From positions 32,962 through 96,961 of IMG/VR virus record IMGVR_UViG_3300028840_001508: DNA of 64,000 nt. One strand, 5' to 3'. This document shows, one piece after another, positions 50,264 to 57,689 of the stretch. Positions within the stretch are counted from its first letter, which is position 1. The number at the start of each line of letters is the position of its first letter. Under the pieces are notes generated by a model. That model saw only the letters and a list, made by a program, of their open reading frames with translations. It was not told where the DNA came from and made no database searches. A program made the translations under genes and the position numbers. This stretch comes from a virus.

Positions 50264-50491
50264 CTAAATATCACTAACACCTTTATCTATATCTATGCTG
50301 CTATCATGTATAACTCCCTCTGTAGCTTGCATCCCAATTAAGATACTCTCTTGTGTGTGGCTGCGCCCCATTAGCACGATTTTTGCTCCTTGGACTTGAA
50401 TAGTGCATTCTGTTACATCGCCGGCCAAGCAATTCAATATGCCACCAATTAGCTCATGTGCTTGACTCACCGATACTTCATAACCCTTCAT
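50264..50491 (-). CDS. small hypothetical protein
   Basis: This 75-residue protein (site AAGGAGTAGGGG) begins MKGYEVSVSQAHELIGGILN and is mixed alpha/beta (CTIQVQGAKIVLMGRS). Unrecognised. Confidence 0.55.
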   Translation of the reverse strand: MKGYEVSVSQAHELIGGILNCLAGDVTECTIQVQGAKIVLMGRSHTQESILIGMQATEGVIHDSSIDIDKGVSDI

Positions 50492-50514
50492 CCCCTACTC
50501 CTTTTATCCGCTGC

Positions 50515-50940
50515 TTACTCTACATTGACATAATCAGGCAATCCCTCGCCATTGACAAATTTCAAGCCAAAAATCTCTCTAGTCAATGTCAATTTCTCTG
50601 CATAATCAGAAAATGGTATATGCCTGGAACAAACGGCAATGCCACTATTGCTTGCCCTGATCATAAATGGATAATGTCGATTCCCTAGCACGTCTAGCGG
50701 CATATAGTAGTTTCCCTCATCAGATGGAATATAAGTACACTCAAAAAGCTTACCCCCAGATACCCGCCAGAAACCCATTGCTCCATATAAGCAACTAATG
50801 ACACTCAACGGCCCCCAGCCTTCTCTACGCTTTGCCGCTTCGCCTACAACATACTCGGTGGCTAATCGTGGCGGCAAACTGTATGATAGCAGCTTACCAT
50901 CCACACAGCGCACTATTTTATAGCCTGTGTATTCTATCAT
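50515..50940 (-). CDS. hypothetical protein, beta-rich
   Basis: The start at 50940 follows GGTGAGG. The 141-residue protein is rich in beta strands and aromatic residues (YTGYKIVRCVDGKLLSYSLP), with scattered Cys. It overlaps the upstream gene by 23 bases. Unrecognised. Confidence 0.6.
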   Translation of the reverse strand: MIEYTGYKIVRCVDGKLLSYSLPPRLATEYVVGEAAKRREGWGPLSVISCLYGAMGFWRVSGGKLFECTYIPSDEGNYYMPLDVLGNRHYPFMIRASNSGIAVCSRHIPFSDYAEKLTLTREIFGLKFVNGEGLPDYVNVE

Positions 50941-51217
50941 CCTCACCATTCCTTTCATTCAGGCAAGGTATCACCCACCACTCCTGATGATAGTAAGTAT
51001 TCGTCCTGCTGATGTCACGTTCCTTCCCTGCCAATGTAAACCCGATAGCACCCATATTGATCAGGCGCACATCAAAAAGCTCTAATACAGTTCTACCGTC
51101 TTGTATCAAAACGCACTTCATGTCGCTTGCCATATCCAAGCCCCCTACATGCTTGGGTGGCTTTTCTATACGAAGACCTGTGCTATATTGAGGATAAACT
51201 GTAACAATCACAAACAT
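50918..51217 (-). CDS. hypothetical protein
   Basis: The start at 51217 follows a G-run (GGGGGG). The 99 residues are beta-rich (CVLIQDGRTVLELFDVRLINMGAIGF). Unrecognised. Codon use is like its neighbours. Confidence 0.55.
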   Translation of the reverse strand: MFVIVTVYPQYSTGLRIEKPPKHVGGLDMASDMKCVLIQDGRTVLELFDVRLINMGAIGFTLAGKERDISRTNTYYHQEWWVIPCLNERNGEDDRIHRL

Positions 51218-51251
51218 CCCCCCCAAAGTTCGGCGTATCAACCCCAGTCTG

Positions 51252-51464
51252 TCACTCTAACAGAAATACCCGCATAAACTCGCTGTGTTCTGGTAGTTCT
51301 GCCTCACTATAGTAAATATTATCGTCTTTATCCACGAAAATCACTTGTGCATATCTGATATAGTATATTTTGCCTTGTATATCTGGATGATTTGTTACAA
51401 TAGGTAGGAGTTCATCTATTTCGTCTTCGGTCAGTATGTTTCTCAATGAACCTACTCTTTGCAT
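51252..51464 (-). CDS. small hypothetical protein
   Basis: The start at 51464 follows AAAGGAGCGGTGAAG. The 70 residues begin MQRVGSLRNILTEDEIDELL and carry a beta hairpin (KIYYIRYAQVIFVDKDDNIYY). The leader before the start is duplicated at the next gene upstream. Confidence 0.55.
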   Translation of the reverse strand: MQRVGSLRNILTEDEIDELLPIVTNHPDIQGKIYYIRYAQVIFVDKDDNIYYSEAELPEHSEFMRVFLLE

Positions 51465-51486
51465 CTTCACCGCTCCTTTCATCCGC

Positions 51487-51804
51487 TCATTTAGCCTCAA
51501 GTGCTTGCCAAGCATTTTCAGAAGCCTTGATACTTCTGCACACCTGAACGGCTGCCTCCAACTCTTGAATTGTCATAGCATCCCCTATTTTGTGCTTTGA
51601 TGGGCCACCATCGGGAAGCAAGCGGTAGGTAGTTCTATATTTGTCAACTGACTCAGGTTCAACGCAATACAGATAATACAATGTCCGCCCACTTCTTCGT
51701 GCATTATGCCATGTACTAAAACCAAATTCCATATAGTCAAAAGCATCGTTCAGTTTCCTTAATGCTTCATTTGCCCTATACTCAGACGTTCCTTTACCTT
51801 GCAT
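51487..51804 (-). CDS. hypothetical protein
   Basis: The start at 51804 follows an exact copy of the AAAGGAGCGGTGAAG leader. The 105-residue protein is helical at both ends with a charged middle (WHNARRSGRTLYYLYCVEPES). Unrecognised. Confidence 0.55.
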   Translation of the reverse strand: MQGKGTSEYRANEALRKLNDAFDYMEFGFSTWHNARRSGRTLYYLYCVEPESVDKYRTTYRLLPDGGPSKHKIGDAMTIQELEAAVQVCRSIKASENAWQALEAK

Positions 51805-51833
51805 CTTCACCGCTCCTTTCATCCGCTGCTATC

Positions 51834-52019
51834 TTAAATATCTGGTGGGTCATCCAAGTAACACCAATCAGGAACCCCCTTTTTCCTGTATTCCCTGATG
51901 TTCTTCCCTAGTGTCATGTGGTATCCGCATATTGTATGCGATCTGTATGGACAATCATCACACGATGTTACCCACACTACTGCAACTTTTACGACTTCTT
52001 TACCGCCTACCTGTTCCAT
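51834..52019 (-). CDS. Cys-rich small protein (61 aa)
   Basis: This starts at 52019 after GGGAGGTGATTAT. SCDDCPYRSHTICGYH and a closing VPDWCYLDD have the spacing of a short phage family with a C-x2-C-P...C...P-x-W-C zinc-binding pattern. The function is unknown. Confidence 0.65.
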   Translation of the reverse strand: MEQVGGKEVVKVAVVWVTSCDDCPYRSHTICGYHMTLGKNIREYRKKGVPDWCYLDDPPDI

Positions 52020-52049
52020 ATAATCACCTCCCGAAGTTGGGCATCAGTC

Positions 52050-52829
52050 CTATCCTGCTGCTATGTATAATCCGTGTGCTTCTTTGACTGTAGAAGGGAT
52101 CTTGATAACTTCTCGTTTTCTTGACTTTATACCTTGATTGGTATAATGCTCAATCAATTCTGCGTAATCATTTTTCAACCAGTAATCCAACAATACTTTA
52201 TCTGGTAACACTCCATATTCTTTCTGTAACTTAACAGCTTTTTCCCTGCCATTCTGCTCATATCGCTGGAAATTTCTCAATGGCGTTTGCTTGGTTTCTT
52301 CTTCTACTTGCGAAGCAACAAATCTTTCTTGTATTGTTTTTTCTTCAGAACTTTCTTGTTCGTCTAAATATCGCGCAACCTTTTTGGACGAGGTTGTGTT
52401 ATATTCGCGCCAGGGTTGCGCGATATTCATACGACCCTTGAATACTTTGTTGTATAAAAATTGCACAACCTCATCAGCCATTCTCAAACTATAGGCTTTA
52501 CTTGGATATTCAGCATGTAAACAATAAGGACACGGTTTTTGAAACCCTATCTTATACCGACATTCACTACAGAAATAGACGACTTCTATCCATCCTTCTG
52601 CTTCCAGCAACTTCAGGGAACTTACTACAGTAGAGCGTGACATACCCAAATCCTTGCAATATTGCGAACTGGCTATTTCATCCCATAGCTTTTGATAACC
52701 TAGCGTTTTCCGCGCTATATAAGTCAGAATAACTTTGGCAGATGGTGATTTGATTTCCTTATACGCTGTTTTGAAAATATCATCAGGAATAGGTGAGGTA
52801 TGACATTCTATGATCTTGCAGTCTTGCAT
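52050..52829 (-). CDS. replication-initiator-like HTH protein (phage O N-terminal type)
   Basis: The start at 52829 follows AGGAGGTTACAG. In the 259-residue protein, residues 15-90 follow the pattern of phage replication protein O N-termini: an IPDDIFKTA start, a KVILTYIARKTLGYQK helix and a winged helix with MSRSTVVSSLKLLEAEGWI. A four-Cys zinc ribbon follows (CSECRYKIGFQKPCPYC, about 87-103). The C-terminal half is helical and charged. It could bind the origin or act as a regulator. Its ribosome site is sequestered in a predicted pseudoknot. Confidence 0.7.
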   Translation of the reverse strand: MQDCKIIECHTSPIPDDIFKTAYKEIKSPSAKVILTYIARKTLGYQKLWDEIASSQYCKDLGMSRSTVVSSLKLLEAEGWIEVVYFCSECRYKIGFQKPCPYCLHAEYPSKAYSLRMADEVVQFLYNKVFKGRMNIAQPWREYNTTSSKKVARYLDEQESSEEKTIQERFVASQVEEETKQTPLRNFQRYEQNGREKAVKLQKEYGVLPDKVLLDYWLKNDYAELIEHYTNQGIKSRKREVIKIPSTVKEAHGLYIAAG

Positions 52830-52968
52830 CTGTAACCTCCTAAGCACGAGTCAGGGCGGCAATGCGCTTAGGAGCATCACCGCCTTATCTGACTCAGGTT
52901 ATTGAAGCGGGTGCGAAGCAGCGGCCTACTGCTTGCATTCAATGTAGGTGCAGAGCTATCGCCCTGCA
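52830..52968 (-). promoter_or_regulatory. structured 5' leader with Shine-Dalgarno-sequestering pseudoknot
   Basis: Read on the - strand from the predicted transcript start: a hairpin TGCAGGGC-GATA-GCTCTGCA (52968-52949), then a long interrupted hairpin (52943-52901, ATTGAA...TTCAAT outside, AAGCAG/CTGCTT inside). After these, GAGTCAG (52895-52889) pairs with CTGACTC (52854-52848), strengthened by GGCGG/CCGCC. The loop of this last stem holds CTCCTAAGC (52874-52866), which matches GCTTAGGAG (52845-52837) covering the ribosome site. Together the last two form an H-type pseudoknot that would hide the ribosome site. Confidence 0.7.
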
Positions 52969-52974
52969 TCATAC

Positions 52975-53003
52975 ATTATACCACATTCACGCCCCTTTGT
53001 CAA
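52975..53003 (-). promoter_or_regulatory. consensus sigma-70 promoter for the replication-like gene
   Basis: The - strand reads TTGACA (53003-52998), a 17-base spacer, TATAAT (52980-52975). It is a perfect consensus, placing the transcript start near 52968. Confidence 0.88.
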
Positions 53004-53173
53004 GATTCATCCTCTTTACCCTTGCTTCGTTCTGCCAGTTTCTTACCCTCCATGATGCTATCCCACCATGCCAACGTTTTGGGCGGACGGTCTATTATCT
53101 CTTCGCTTTTCGCATCTTTAAGCTGATGCCTATGCCGTCTGAAGAATAGACGCTTGATTATATTAGCCCACAT
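53000..53173 (-). CDS. small basic protein (57 aa)
   Basis: The start at 53173 follows AAAGGAGAATGGC. MWANIIKRLFFRRHRHQLKD is strongly basic and possibly membrane- or nucleic-acid-associated; the rest is charged. Its stop overlaps the -35 element of the promoter for the next gene. Confidence 0.5.
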   Translation of the reverse strand: MWANIIKRLFFRRHRHQLKDAKSEEIIDRPPKTLAWWDSIMEGKKLAERSKGKEDES

Positions 53174-53206
53174 GCCATTCTCCTTTCTGCCTTTGTCAAG
53201 ATTCAT

Positions 53207-53554
53207 CTACTCTCTTACCCGTCTTGTTCTCTTACCCTTCTTGTATTCCTCCAATGCATCACAGTCGTCTACACAGGATAGCGTTCCATCTTCCAGCCGA
53301 TACCTGGCTGTGTTAGGGCATTCATGACAAGGATTACTATGCCATATCCCGTCATCCCCTTCCGCTCTCACACACGCAACCCTCGTTACCGTTTCGCTAT
53401 CCGAGTTTGTCCCGCTCAGTAATCGCAGGCAGGCGTTGTAAGCGTCTAGTTGTCCGTTTCCGAAGTATCTTTGCTCTCTTTTGGTAATAGTACCGATCTC
53501 CCGTATTCTCGCTTCTATCTCGTCTACTATTGCTGTGAGCCGTTCTTCAGTCAT
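53207..53554 (-). CDS. hypothetical protein with Cys pairs
   Basis: This 115-residue protein has a helical first half (RLTAIVDEIEARIREIG), then CHECP and CVDDC, a possible zinc site, and a basic end. The ribosome site is GGAGGTGAGG. Unrecognised. Confidence 0.6.
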   Translation of the reverse strand: MTEERLTAIVDEIEARIREIGTITKREQRYFGNGQLDAYNACLRLLSGTNSDSETVTRVACVRAEGDDGIWHSNPCHECPNTARYRLEDGTLSCVDDCDALEEYKKGKRTRRVRE

Positions 53555-53615
53555 TTCCTCACCTCCTCAATCGCTATTCTCCGTCAGTATCAGCAGCTTC
53601 CACCGTCCTATTAGT

Positions 53616-54008
53616 CTATCCCGCCGTTACCCCCGTTTCTGCCAGTTTCTCGACATCTGTTTCCCCATTCTCTATCATGTATACCAGCATCCACGCCCTG
53701 TCATCCGCCTCAGTCTCATGCTTTTGATTCAAGCGCAAAGTGAACATCCTGTCATATAGTATCTGCAACTGTTCGTCATCTTTTGCAGTAGCCAACAGTA
53801 TCTCCCCCAGTTCAGCGACGGTGAAGGCAGAATAGAAATCGTTGCGCTCCAGCGGCAATAGACTTTTATCCCCGCCCGTATAGCTCAAATGATAGTTAGT
53901 TGTCATAGTGATAACCCAGTAGAATACGCTATCCTGCTTCACACCCAGTTCCTTCAGCTTCTTTGCCAGTTCCAGTAAGCAGACTTGATCTTCGAGTTTC
54001 ACCTTCAT
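53616..54008 (-). CDS. hypothetical helical protein
   Basis: The start is either ATG 54008, immediately after AAGGAGG, or GTG 54002, better spaced. The product of about 130 residues is helical (VCLLELAKKLKELGVKQD; VAELGEILLATAKDDEQLQILYDRM). It overlaps the upstream gene by 80 bases in another frame. The longer upstream extension of this frame is spurious. Confidence 0.55.
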   Translation of the reverse strand: MKVKLEDQVCLLELAKKLKELGVKQDSVFYWVITMTTNYHLSYTGGDKSLLPLERNDFYSAFTVAELGEILLATAKDDEQLQILYDRMFTLRLNQKHETEADDRAWMLVYMIENGETDVEKLAETGVTAG

Positions 54009-54450
54009 CCTCCTTGGGAACAGAAAAATAAATATAGGCATAGGTATTATCAAAGTCATCATCCTCATCACCCAGATAATTTGGATGATGCTTGAGAATA
54101 TCATAAATGTAATAGTAAGCCGTCCTATTTGCACCACCATTTCGAGTTGTGACACAGATAACACACTCACCCTTCCATTTCGATAAACAAATATCCCTAT
54201 ATCTGCCTGTTATCCAGACATGATTCACTATGCAATTCTGGATAAATGCTTGCTTCTCTGCATCCGTCAAGCATTCAAATCCCTGGTAGAAAGCGGGAGA
54301 CCATATACAAATCTCCCCTTCCTCGCACCGTAACGGATAGGGCGGCCACCAGCTATAAACTGAAAAATCAGCATCATCCAATAAACCAAGCATTTTCCGT
54401 AGTGTGTCAGCATTCGGATTCTCGCCAAAGAGCATGTTATAGAGACCCAT
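53929..54450 (-). CDS. hypothetical protein, mixed alpha/beta
   Basis: This 173-residue protein starts MGLYNMLFGENPNADTLRKML after GAGAAAGGGG. The middle is aromatic and Cys-containing (FSVYSWWPPYPLRCEEGEICIW); the C-terminal 30 residues overlap the next gene and are low-complexity. Unrecognised. Confidence 0.6.
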   Translation of the reverse strand: MGLYNMLFGENPNADTLRKMLGLLDDADFSVYSWWPPYPLRCEEGEICIWSPAFYQGFECLTDAEKQAFIQNCIVNHVWITGRYRDICLSKWKGECVICVTTRNGGANRTAYYYIYDILKHHPNYLGDEDDDFDNTYAYIYFSVPKEDEGETRRSSLLTGTGKEAEGTGCEAG

Positions 54451-54586
54451 ATCTATTATCCCCTTTCTCCATGTATCTCTCTATCGCTGCCCGGATCCTG
54501 GCAGACCGGGCGTCGTCTATGGATGCCGCTGATTGCTTATACTCTACCTCTTCGGGCTTCTTCTTATCCTTCCGTTTCGCTTTCAT
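54437..54586 (-). CDS. small basic protein (49 aa)
   Basis: The start at 54586 follows GAGGAGGTCAAAG. MKAKRKDKKKPEE is a Lys-rich start, followed by a helix (SARIRAAIERYME). A nucleic-acid-binding role is plausible but unproven. It overlaps both neighbours. Confidence 0.55.
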   Translation of the reverse strand: MKAKRKDKKKPEEVEYKQSAASIDDARSARIRAAIERYMEKGDNRYGSL

Positions 54587-54743
54587 CTTTGACCTCCTCG
54601 TAATTCGGCGGCTCCCATAATTTACATTTTCTATATAAACCAACAATTTTTTTTCTGGCTATGCACCAATATGTTCTACCTCGTCTTCTATAGTTTCCAC
54701 AGGTATCACAACAACCACATATATTGTTTTCTGAATTATTCAT
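54564..54743 (-). CDS. zinc-finger-like protein (59 aa)
   Basis: ATG at 54743 next to GGAGGT opens a 59-residue frame with CGCCDTCGNYRRRG, a central Cys, and C-x-L-W-E-P-P, a pattern found in short phage zinc-binding proteins. It overlaps the upstream gene by four bases (ATGA-type) and the downstream gene by 23. Confidence 0.6.
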   Translation of the reverse strand: MNNSENNICGCCDTCGNYRRRGRTYWCIARKKIVGLYRKCKLWEPPNYEEVKDESETEG

Positions 54744-54949
54744 ACCTCCACTTCCTCCCTCTCCAAAGCCTTCTTCACATCCTCTCCCCTGCGTTCCATC
54801 TGCGACAGTACTACGCCCTGGTTCAGCGTGGTTGTTGCACTGTCTACGCTTGCTTTTAGCAGATGGGGCAAGGCTGTTACCCTCGTCTCCTGCCTAACTG
54901 CGTCTATGATCCGTTCCAGTCTTCTGAGTGATATATGTAGATCTCCCAT
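54740..54949 (-). CDS. small helical protein
   Basis: This 69-residue protein (site GAAAGGAG) is predicted fully helical with heptad-like spacing (LHISLRRLERIIDAVRQETR). Unrecognised. Confidence 0.5.
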   Translation of the reverse strand: MGDLHISLRRLERIIDAVRQETRVTALPHLLKASVDSATTTLNQGVVLSQMERRGEDVKKALEREEVEV

Positions 54950-54963
54950 AGCCTTTTCTCCTT

Positions 54964-55215
54964 TCAGTTAGTATCCTTCTCATCCCAATTAGTCATATCT
55001 CTATGATAGGGATTCCCATGACACAGGCGACGTGCTTTTGCAAAAGGCGTTCTGTCATCCAAACTCCATGTCTGGTATTTTAGCATCCATCGTGAATCCC
55101 TGAAGCCCAAGGTGACGATAGGGATCAATGCGTCAGCTATTCCTATGAGGCACATCACCGGGCGTTCCAGCAGGTTTATGAAGCCGTTAAGCATTGTCAA
55201 GATGTGTTCTTTCAT
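54964..55215 (-). CDS. small protein with possible membrane segment
   Basis: This 83-residue protein starts after GGGAGAGA. Residues 16-38 (ERPVMCLIGIADALIPIVTLGF) are hydrophobic and could span a membrane; the C-terminus is basic and polar. It overlaps the HTH gene by four bases. Confidence 0.55.
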   Translation of the reverse strand: MKEHILTMLNGFINLLERPVMCLIGIADALIPIVTLGFRDSRWMLKYQTWSLDDRTPFAKARRLCHGNPYHRDMTNWDEKDTN

Positions 55216-55637
55216 TTCTCTCCCTCCATATCCAGCTCATCCTCTGGCGGCGGTAGTTGCTTGCGCTTGAATAGCTTGCGCCAGAATGGTTGCTGATAAA
55301 GTGCCCGCAGCACTAACTCCATCTGCCGTTTAAGCCCACCGATTCCCTCCAGCATGAGTGTGTCATGCCGTTCACGCTCTGACACAAGCTGTCTATCTTT
55401 AGCTTTGATTGTTTCTTTTAGTGTATCTATCTCTGCTTTCAACTGCTCGTTCTCCGCCTGCAATTGCTTTCGGCTCATAGCCGGCATAATCTCTCCCGCT
55501 TCCTCTACCAGCCGAAACAGCTTGATCCCGCCTTCATCCTTCACTTCAAGCTTCCCCTCTTCAACCCAGCGATAGACGGTACGCGCCGACTTCCCTATCT
55601 CTGCTGCCATATCATCTAATGTTAGCCATTCATCCAT
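55212..55637 (-). CDS. HTH regulator with coiled coil
   Basis: The start at 55637 follows AGAGGTATATT. The 141-residue protein has a MerR/excisionase-type HTH at 3-40 (WLTLDDMAAEIGKSARTVYRW), then a long coiled coil (about 55-105, NEQLKAEIDTLKETIKAKDRQ), and a basic-acidic end. This build is typical of small DNA-binding regulators or partition-type proteins. TGTCA-type repeats lie both before this gene and in the divergent promoter region at 57.87-58.06 kb, so it may regulate itself and the Ro/rightward transcripts. Confidence 0.7.
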   Translation of the reverse strand: MDEWLTLDDMAAEIGKSARTVYRWVEEGKLEVKDEGGIKLFRLVEEAGEIMPAMSRKQLQAENEQLKAEIDTLKETIKAKDRQLVSERERHDTLMLEGIGGLKRQMELVLRALYQQPFWRKLFKRKQLPPPEDELDMEGEK

Positions 55638-55642
55638 AATAT

Positions 55643-55695
55643 ACCTCTGACATAGTGACGACATTTAGTGCCATTTGTCTGTCATTTGTCATTAT
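55643..55695 (-). promoter_or_regulatory. TGTCA/TGACA operator cluster before the HTH gene
   Basis: Within about 50 bases lie CTGACAT, GTGACGACAT, and TGTCTGTCA followed two bases later by TGTCA. The last arrangement recurs three bases off at 57873-57889. The cluster lies across the end of the 59-residue gene and the leader of the HTH gene. No good -35/-10 pair was found here. Confidence 0.55.
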
Positions 55696-55861
55696 CACAT
55701 TTTTCTGGTATCCTCTTCCTCAACGTTGTTGCCACAGCCAATAAGTGCTGATTCTTTGCAAATTGTATCTTCTTGCTGTGTTTGGGACACCAAGCACTTG
55801 TATCACTGCCAGCATCCCGAATAAGCAAGGGACAGTTAGCGCAGTATTTACTAGCTTTCAT
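55682..55861 (-). CDS. small Cys-rich protein translationally coupled to Ro (59 aa)
   Basis: ATG at 55861 overlaps the Ro stop codon as ATGA. The 59 residues hold CANC (7-10) and CPKH (25-28), a probable CxxC...CxxH zinc knuckle, then a basic helix (LAVATTLRKRIPEK). Such a build suits RNA binding. The coupling to Ro suggests a partner in the same ribonucleoprotein, but no function is known. Confidence 0.65.
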   Translation of the reverse strand: MKASKYCANCPLLIRDAGSDTSAWCPKHSKKIQFAKNQHLLAVATTLRKRIPEKCDNDK

Positions 55862-57465
55862 ATCGCACCTGCTATAAACTGGCTTATCATTTGCGGCGAT
55901 GCGGTGCTGAAACCTACTACATCCAACATTCCAGCGTCACGAGGATCGGCTATGCTAAACTGGTTCCCTGTCATCGCAACAACTATCAGCTTCGCATCTA
56001 AGTTAAACTGCTGCCTGTATTTGTCCAGTGCTTGCTTGGGATGAATGTCACCGAACCACGTCTCACTGTCAGTGTAGATGATAAAGGCATCGAATTCCAA
56101 CTTATGCACTAATGCCCCTACTATTGGCAAGGCACAATCAGTTCCACCCATAGGCAACCTTACTGTATGTGTAACCAGGTCGTCTAGTCGCTGATGTCTT
56201 AACATATTGATAGGAACGAACCTGTCACAGAATGCCATTACAGCAACTTTCGGCTCAATCTTATACGTCACCATCGACATGGCGCAGGCTCCCACGCGTG
56301 GGGTTAGGGAAGGGATGCCGTTGATACTCCCATAAGACATAGAGCCGCTTATATCTAATCCTATACATATCCGCTTTCCCGATGCTTCCACATTCTCAAA
56401 GGCATCATAGAAAGCACCGTCCAGCGCGTCTATCACATCACCGACAGGATTCCACGACCCGCTTCCCCTGAAGCCGTGTCCCTGGGCGTAGGTACTCTGT
56501 GCGGCAAGGATAGACAGCGGATGCACTCTTGCCTTGTGTATCCGTTCTTTCGTGAGGGCTGACGTGACTTTCTCTATAGTATCAAGCTTACTCTCTATAA
56601 GCAAACCGACCTTGCTCATATTGCCCAGGTTGCGGATCATGGCTGTGAGTGGCATATTCTGAAGCAAGGCGTTCCAGACATCGGGATCAGTGAGCCATTG
56701 GGTTGGGATCATCTCGCGGGTAAGCCTGTATTTGTCTATCATAGTCAGAATAGTATGCTTATCGCTGCAAGCTTTGACTGTATCATATACCTGCAACAGT
56801 TTGGCGGGACAATCATCACCCAACTCGTAATCAAATGTTGTTTTTCCCACAGCCCATGAGAAGATAGTATCTCGTTCCTGCGTCTTCGGCACAGGCTTCG
56901 CCAACCGCAGCATATCCCTGTGAGACCAGCCATCCCGTTGCTGGTACTTCACTACCTGATACGCAAGCCTGTCTATATCCATATCATTATACCACTTCGC
57001 AACAGCAGTCCGAAGCCCGCGCCCCCAGCCACGAAACTGCTCGACAAACTGGGCGAAGTGGAACAGGTGCGTTCCGATACGGCAGACTTTAAGCAATGCT
57101 TTTAGTGCTGCCTTTCGCGTCGCCAAGTCGTCAGCGGCGGAACACATAGCGAGGGCAAAGATAGCATAGTCGTTGTTTGCTGCCCGCCCCTTGTCGCTGA
57201 TCTCGACTATCTCATTGACAGCGCGCAGGCCATCTTGCTCAATACAGCGCATGGTGGCTTCGCAGGCGTCTTTAGCCAGCTTGCGCTCTGATACATAGTA
57301 TGTGCCGCCCTCTGTGCCTAATGTGAGAAAGCGGCGGAACATCTGCCAGTCGTCTATCTCCCAGGCATATCCACCAGCATTGTTTTCGCTCATATCGGTG
57401 CGTCCAGGAATTGGTTCAGTTTGCGGCGTTTGGCGTGTAGAAAAAGAGGAAAGATGCGATTTCAT
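55858..57465 (-). CDS. rsr: Ro60/TROVE-domain protein (Rsr ortholog)
   Basis: The start at 57465 lies five bases after AAGGAG; the frame extends further upstream but only through the Y RNA region. The 535-residue length equals that of known Ro proteins (about 530-540). Residues about 38-360 are the TROVE domain of helical repeats that forms the RNA-binding ring. Residues 365-535 are a von Willebrand A domain with an intact metal site: D371-x-S373-x-S375 in LDISGSM, T442 in GGTDCALP, D466 in YTDSE. Ro binds Y RNAs on its outer surface and misfolded or fragmentary RNAs in its central hole; in bacteria it directs RNA to exonucleases such as PNPase. Three Y RNAs lie directly upstream on the same strand. 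Confidence 0.95.
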   Translation of the reverse strand: MKSHLSSFSTRQTPQTEPIPGRTDMSENNAGGYAWEIDDWQMFRRFLTLGTEGGTYYVSERKLAKDACEATMRCIEQDGLRAVNEIVEISDKGRAANNDYAIFALAMCSAADDLATRKAALKALLKVCRIGTHLFHFAQFVEQFRGWGRGLRTAVAKWYNDMDIDRLAYQVVKYQQRDGWSHRDMLRLAKPVPKTQERDTIFSWAVGKTTFDYELGDDCPAKLLQVYDTVKACSDKHTILTMIDKYRLTREMIPTQWLTDPDVWNALLQNMPLTAMIRNLGNMSKVGLLIESKLDTIEKVTSALTKERIHKARVHPLSILAAQSTYAQGHGFRGSGSWNPVGDVIDALDGAFYDAFENVEASGKRICIGLDISGSMSYGSINGIPSLTPRVGACAMSMVTYKIEPKVAVMAFCDRFVPINMLRHQRLDDLVTHTVRLPMGGTDCALPIVGALVHKLEFDAFIIYTDSETWFGDIHPKQALDKYRQQFNLDAKLIVVAMTGNQFSIADPRDAGMLDVVGFSTASPQMISQFIAGAI

Positions 57466-57490
57466 GATGTCTCCTTTCTGGAATGAAAAA

Positions 57491-57556
57491 AGCGGGCAAG
57501 TAATTGAAATGGGAAGATTCAATTCACAGTTGATAACCCATCTCATCCTGCCCGCT
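57491..57556 (-). ncRNA. minimal Y RNA (unit 3) followed by a U-run
   Basis: AGCGGGC pairs with GCCCGCT at the ends. An internal loop carries AGGAT on the 5' side and ATTACTT on the 3' side, above which GAGATGGG pairs with CCCATTTC; the apical loop begins TTATCA. There is no tRNA-like part. Six T residues follow the closing stem, so the unit doubles as a rho-independent terminator just before the Ro gene, which needs read-through or a separate start. The GTTATC and ACTTG elements match vertebrate and bacterial Y RNA signatures. Confidence 0.85.
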
Positions 57557-57563
57557 GACTTGA

Positions 57564-57681
57564 ACCGGGCAAGTCTAAAGAAGTCGATATGCTTTACCAT
57601 TAAGCTACCACCCCGAAGGGTGGGCGGGATTTGAACGCCGCAATCATTTATGCAATGATAACCGACCTCATCCGGCCCAGT
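57564..57681 (-). ncRNA. Y RNA with permuted tRNA mimic (unit 2)
   Basis: ACTGGGC closes with GCCCGGT. The second helix is AGGTCGGT/ATCGACTT. The tRNA-like part then runs: hairpin ATCATT/AATGAT, a T-arm with loop TTCAAAT and one bulged C in the stem, acceptor-type stem CCACCC-TTCG-GGGTGG, and D-arm GCTT-AATGGTA-AAGC. The 5' CCGGATG and 3' AGACTTG elements are those of Ro-binding Y RNAs. The arms appear in the order T, acceptor, D, as in bacterial YrlA RNAs. Confidence 0.9.
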
Positions 57682-57689
57682 AGAATTAA

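Noticed and set aside
54009-54170. Upstream extension of the 53616-54008 protein with hydrophobic residues
   Set aside because: It lies in another frame across a clearly coding gene; the hydrophobic run is a shadow of that gene. The ribosome site is at 54008/54002.
57466-57600. N-terminal extension of Ro by 45 residues
   Set aside because: It would be encoded by Y RNA units 2 and 3, has no ribosome site, and known Ro proteins match the length from the ATG at 57465.
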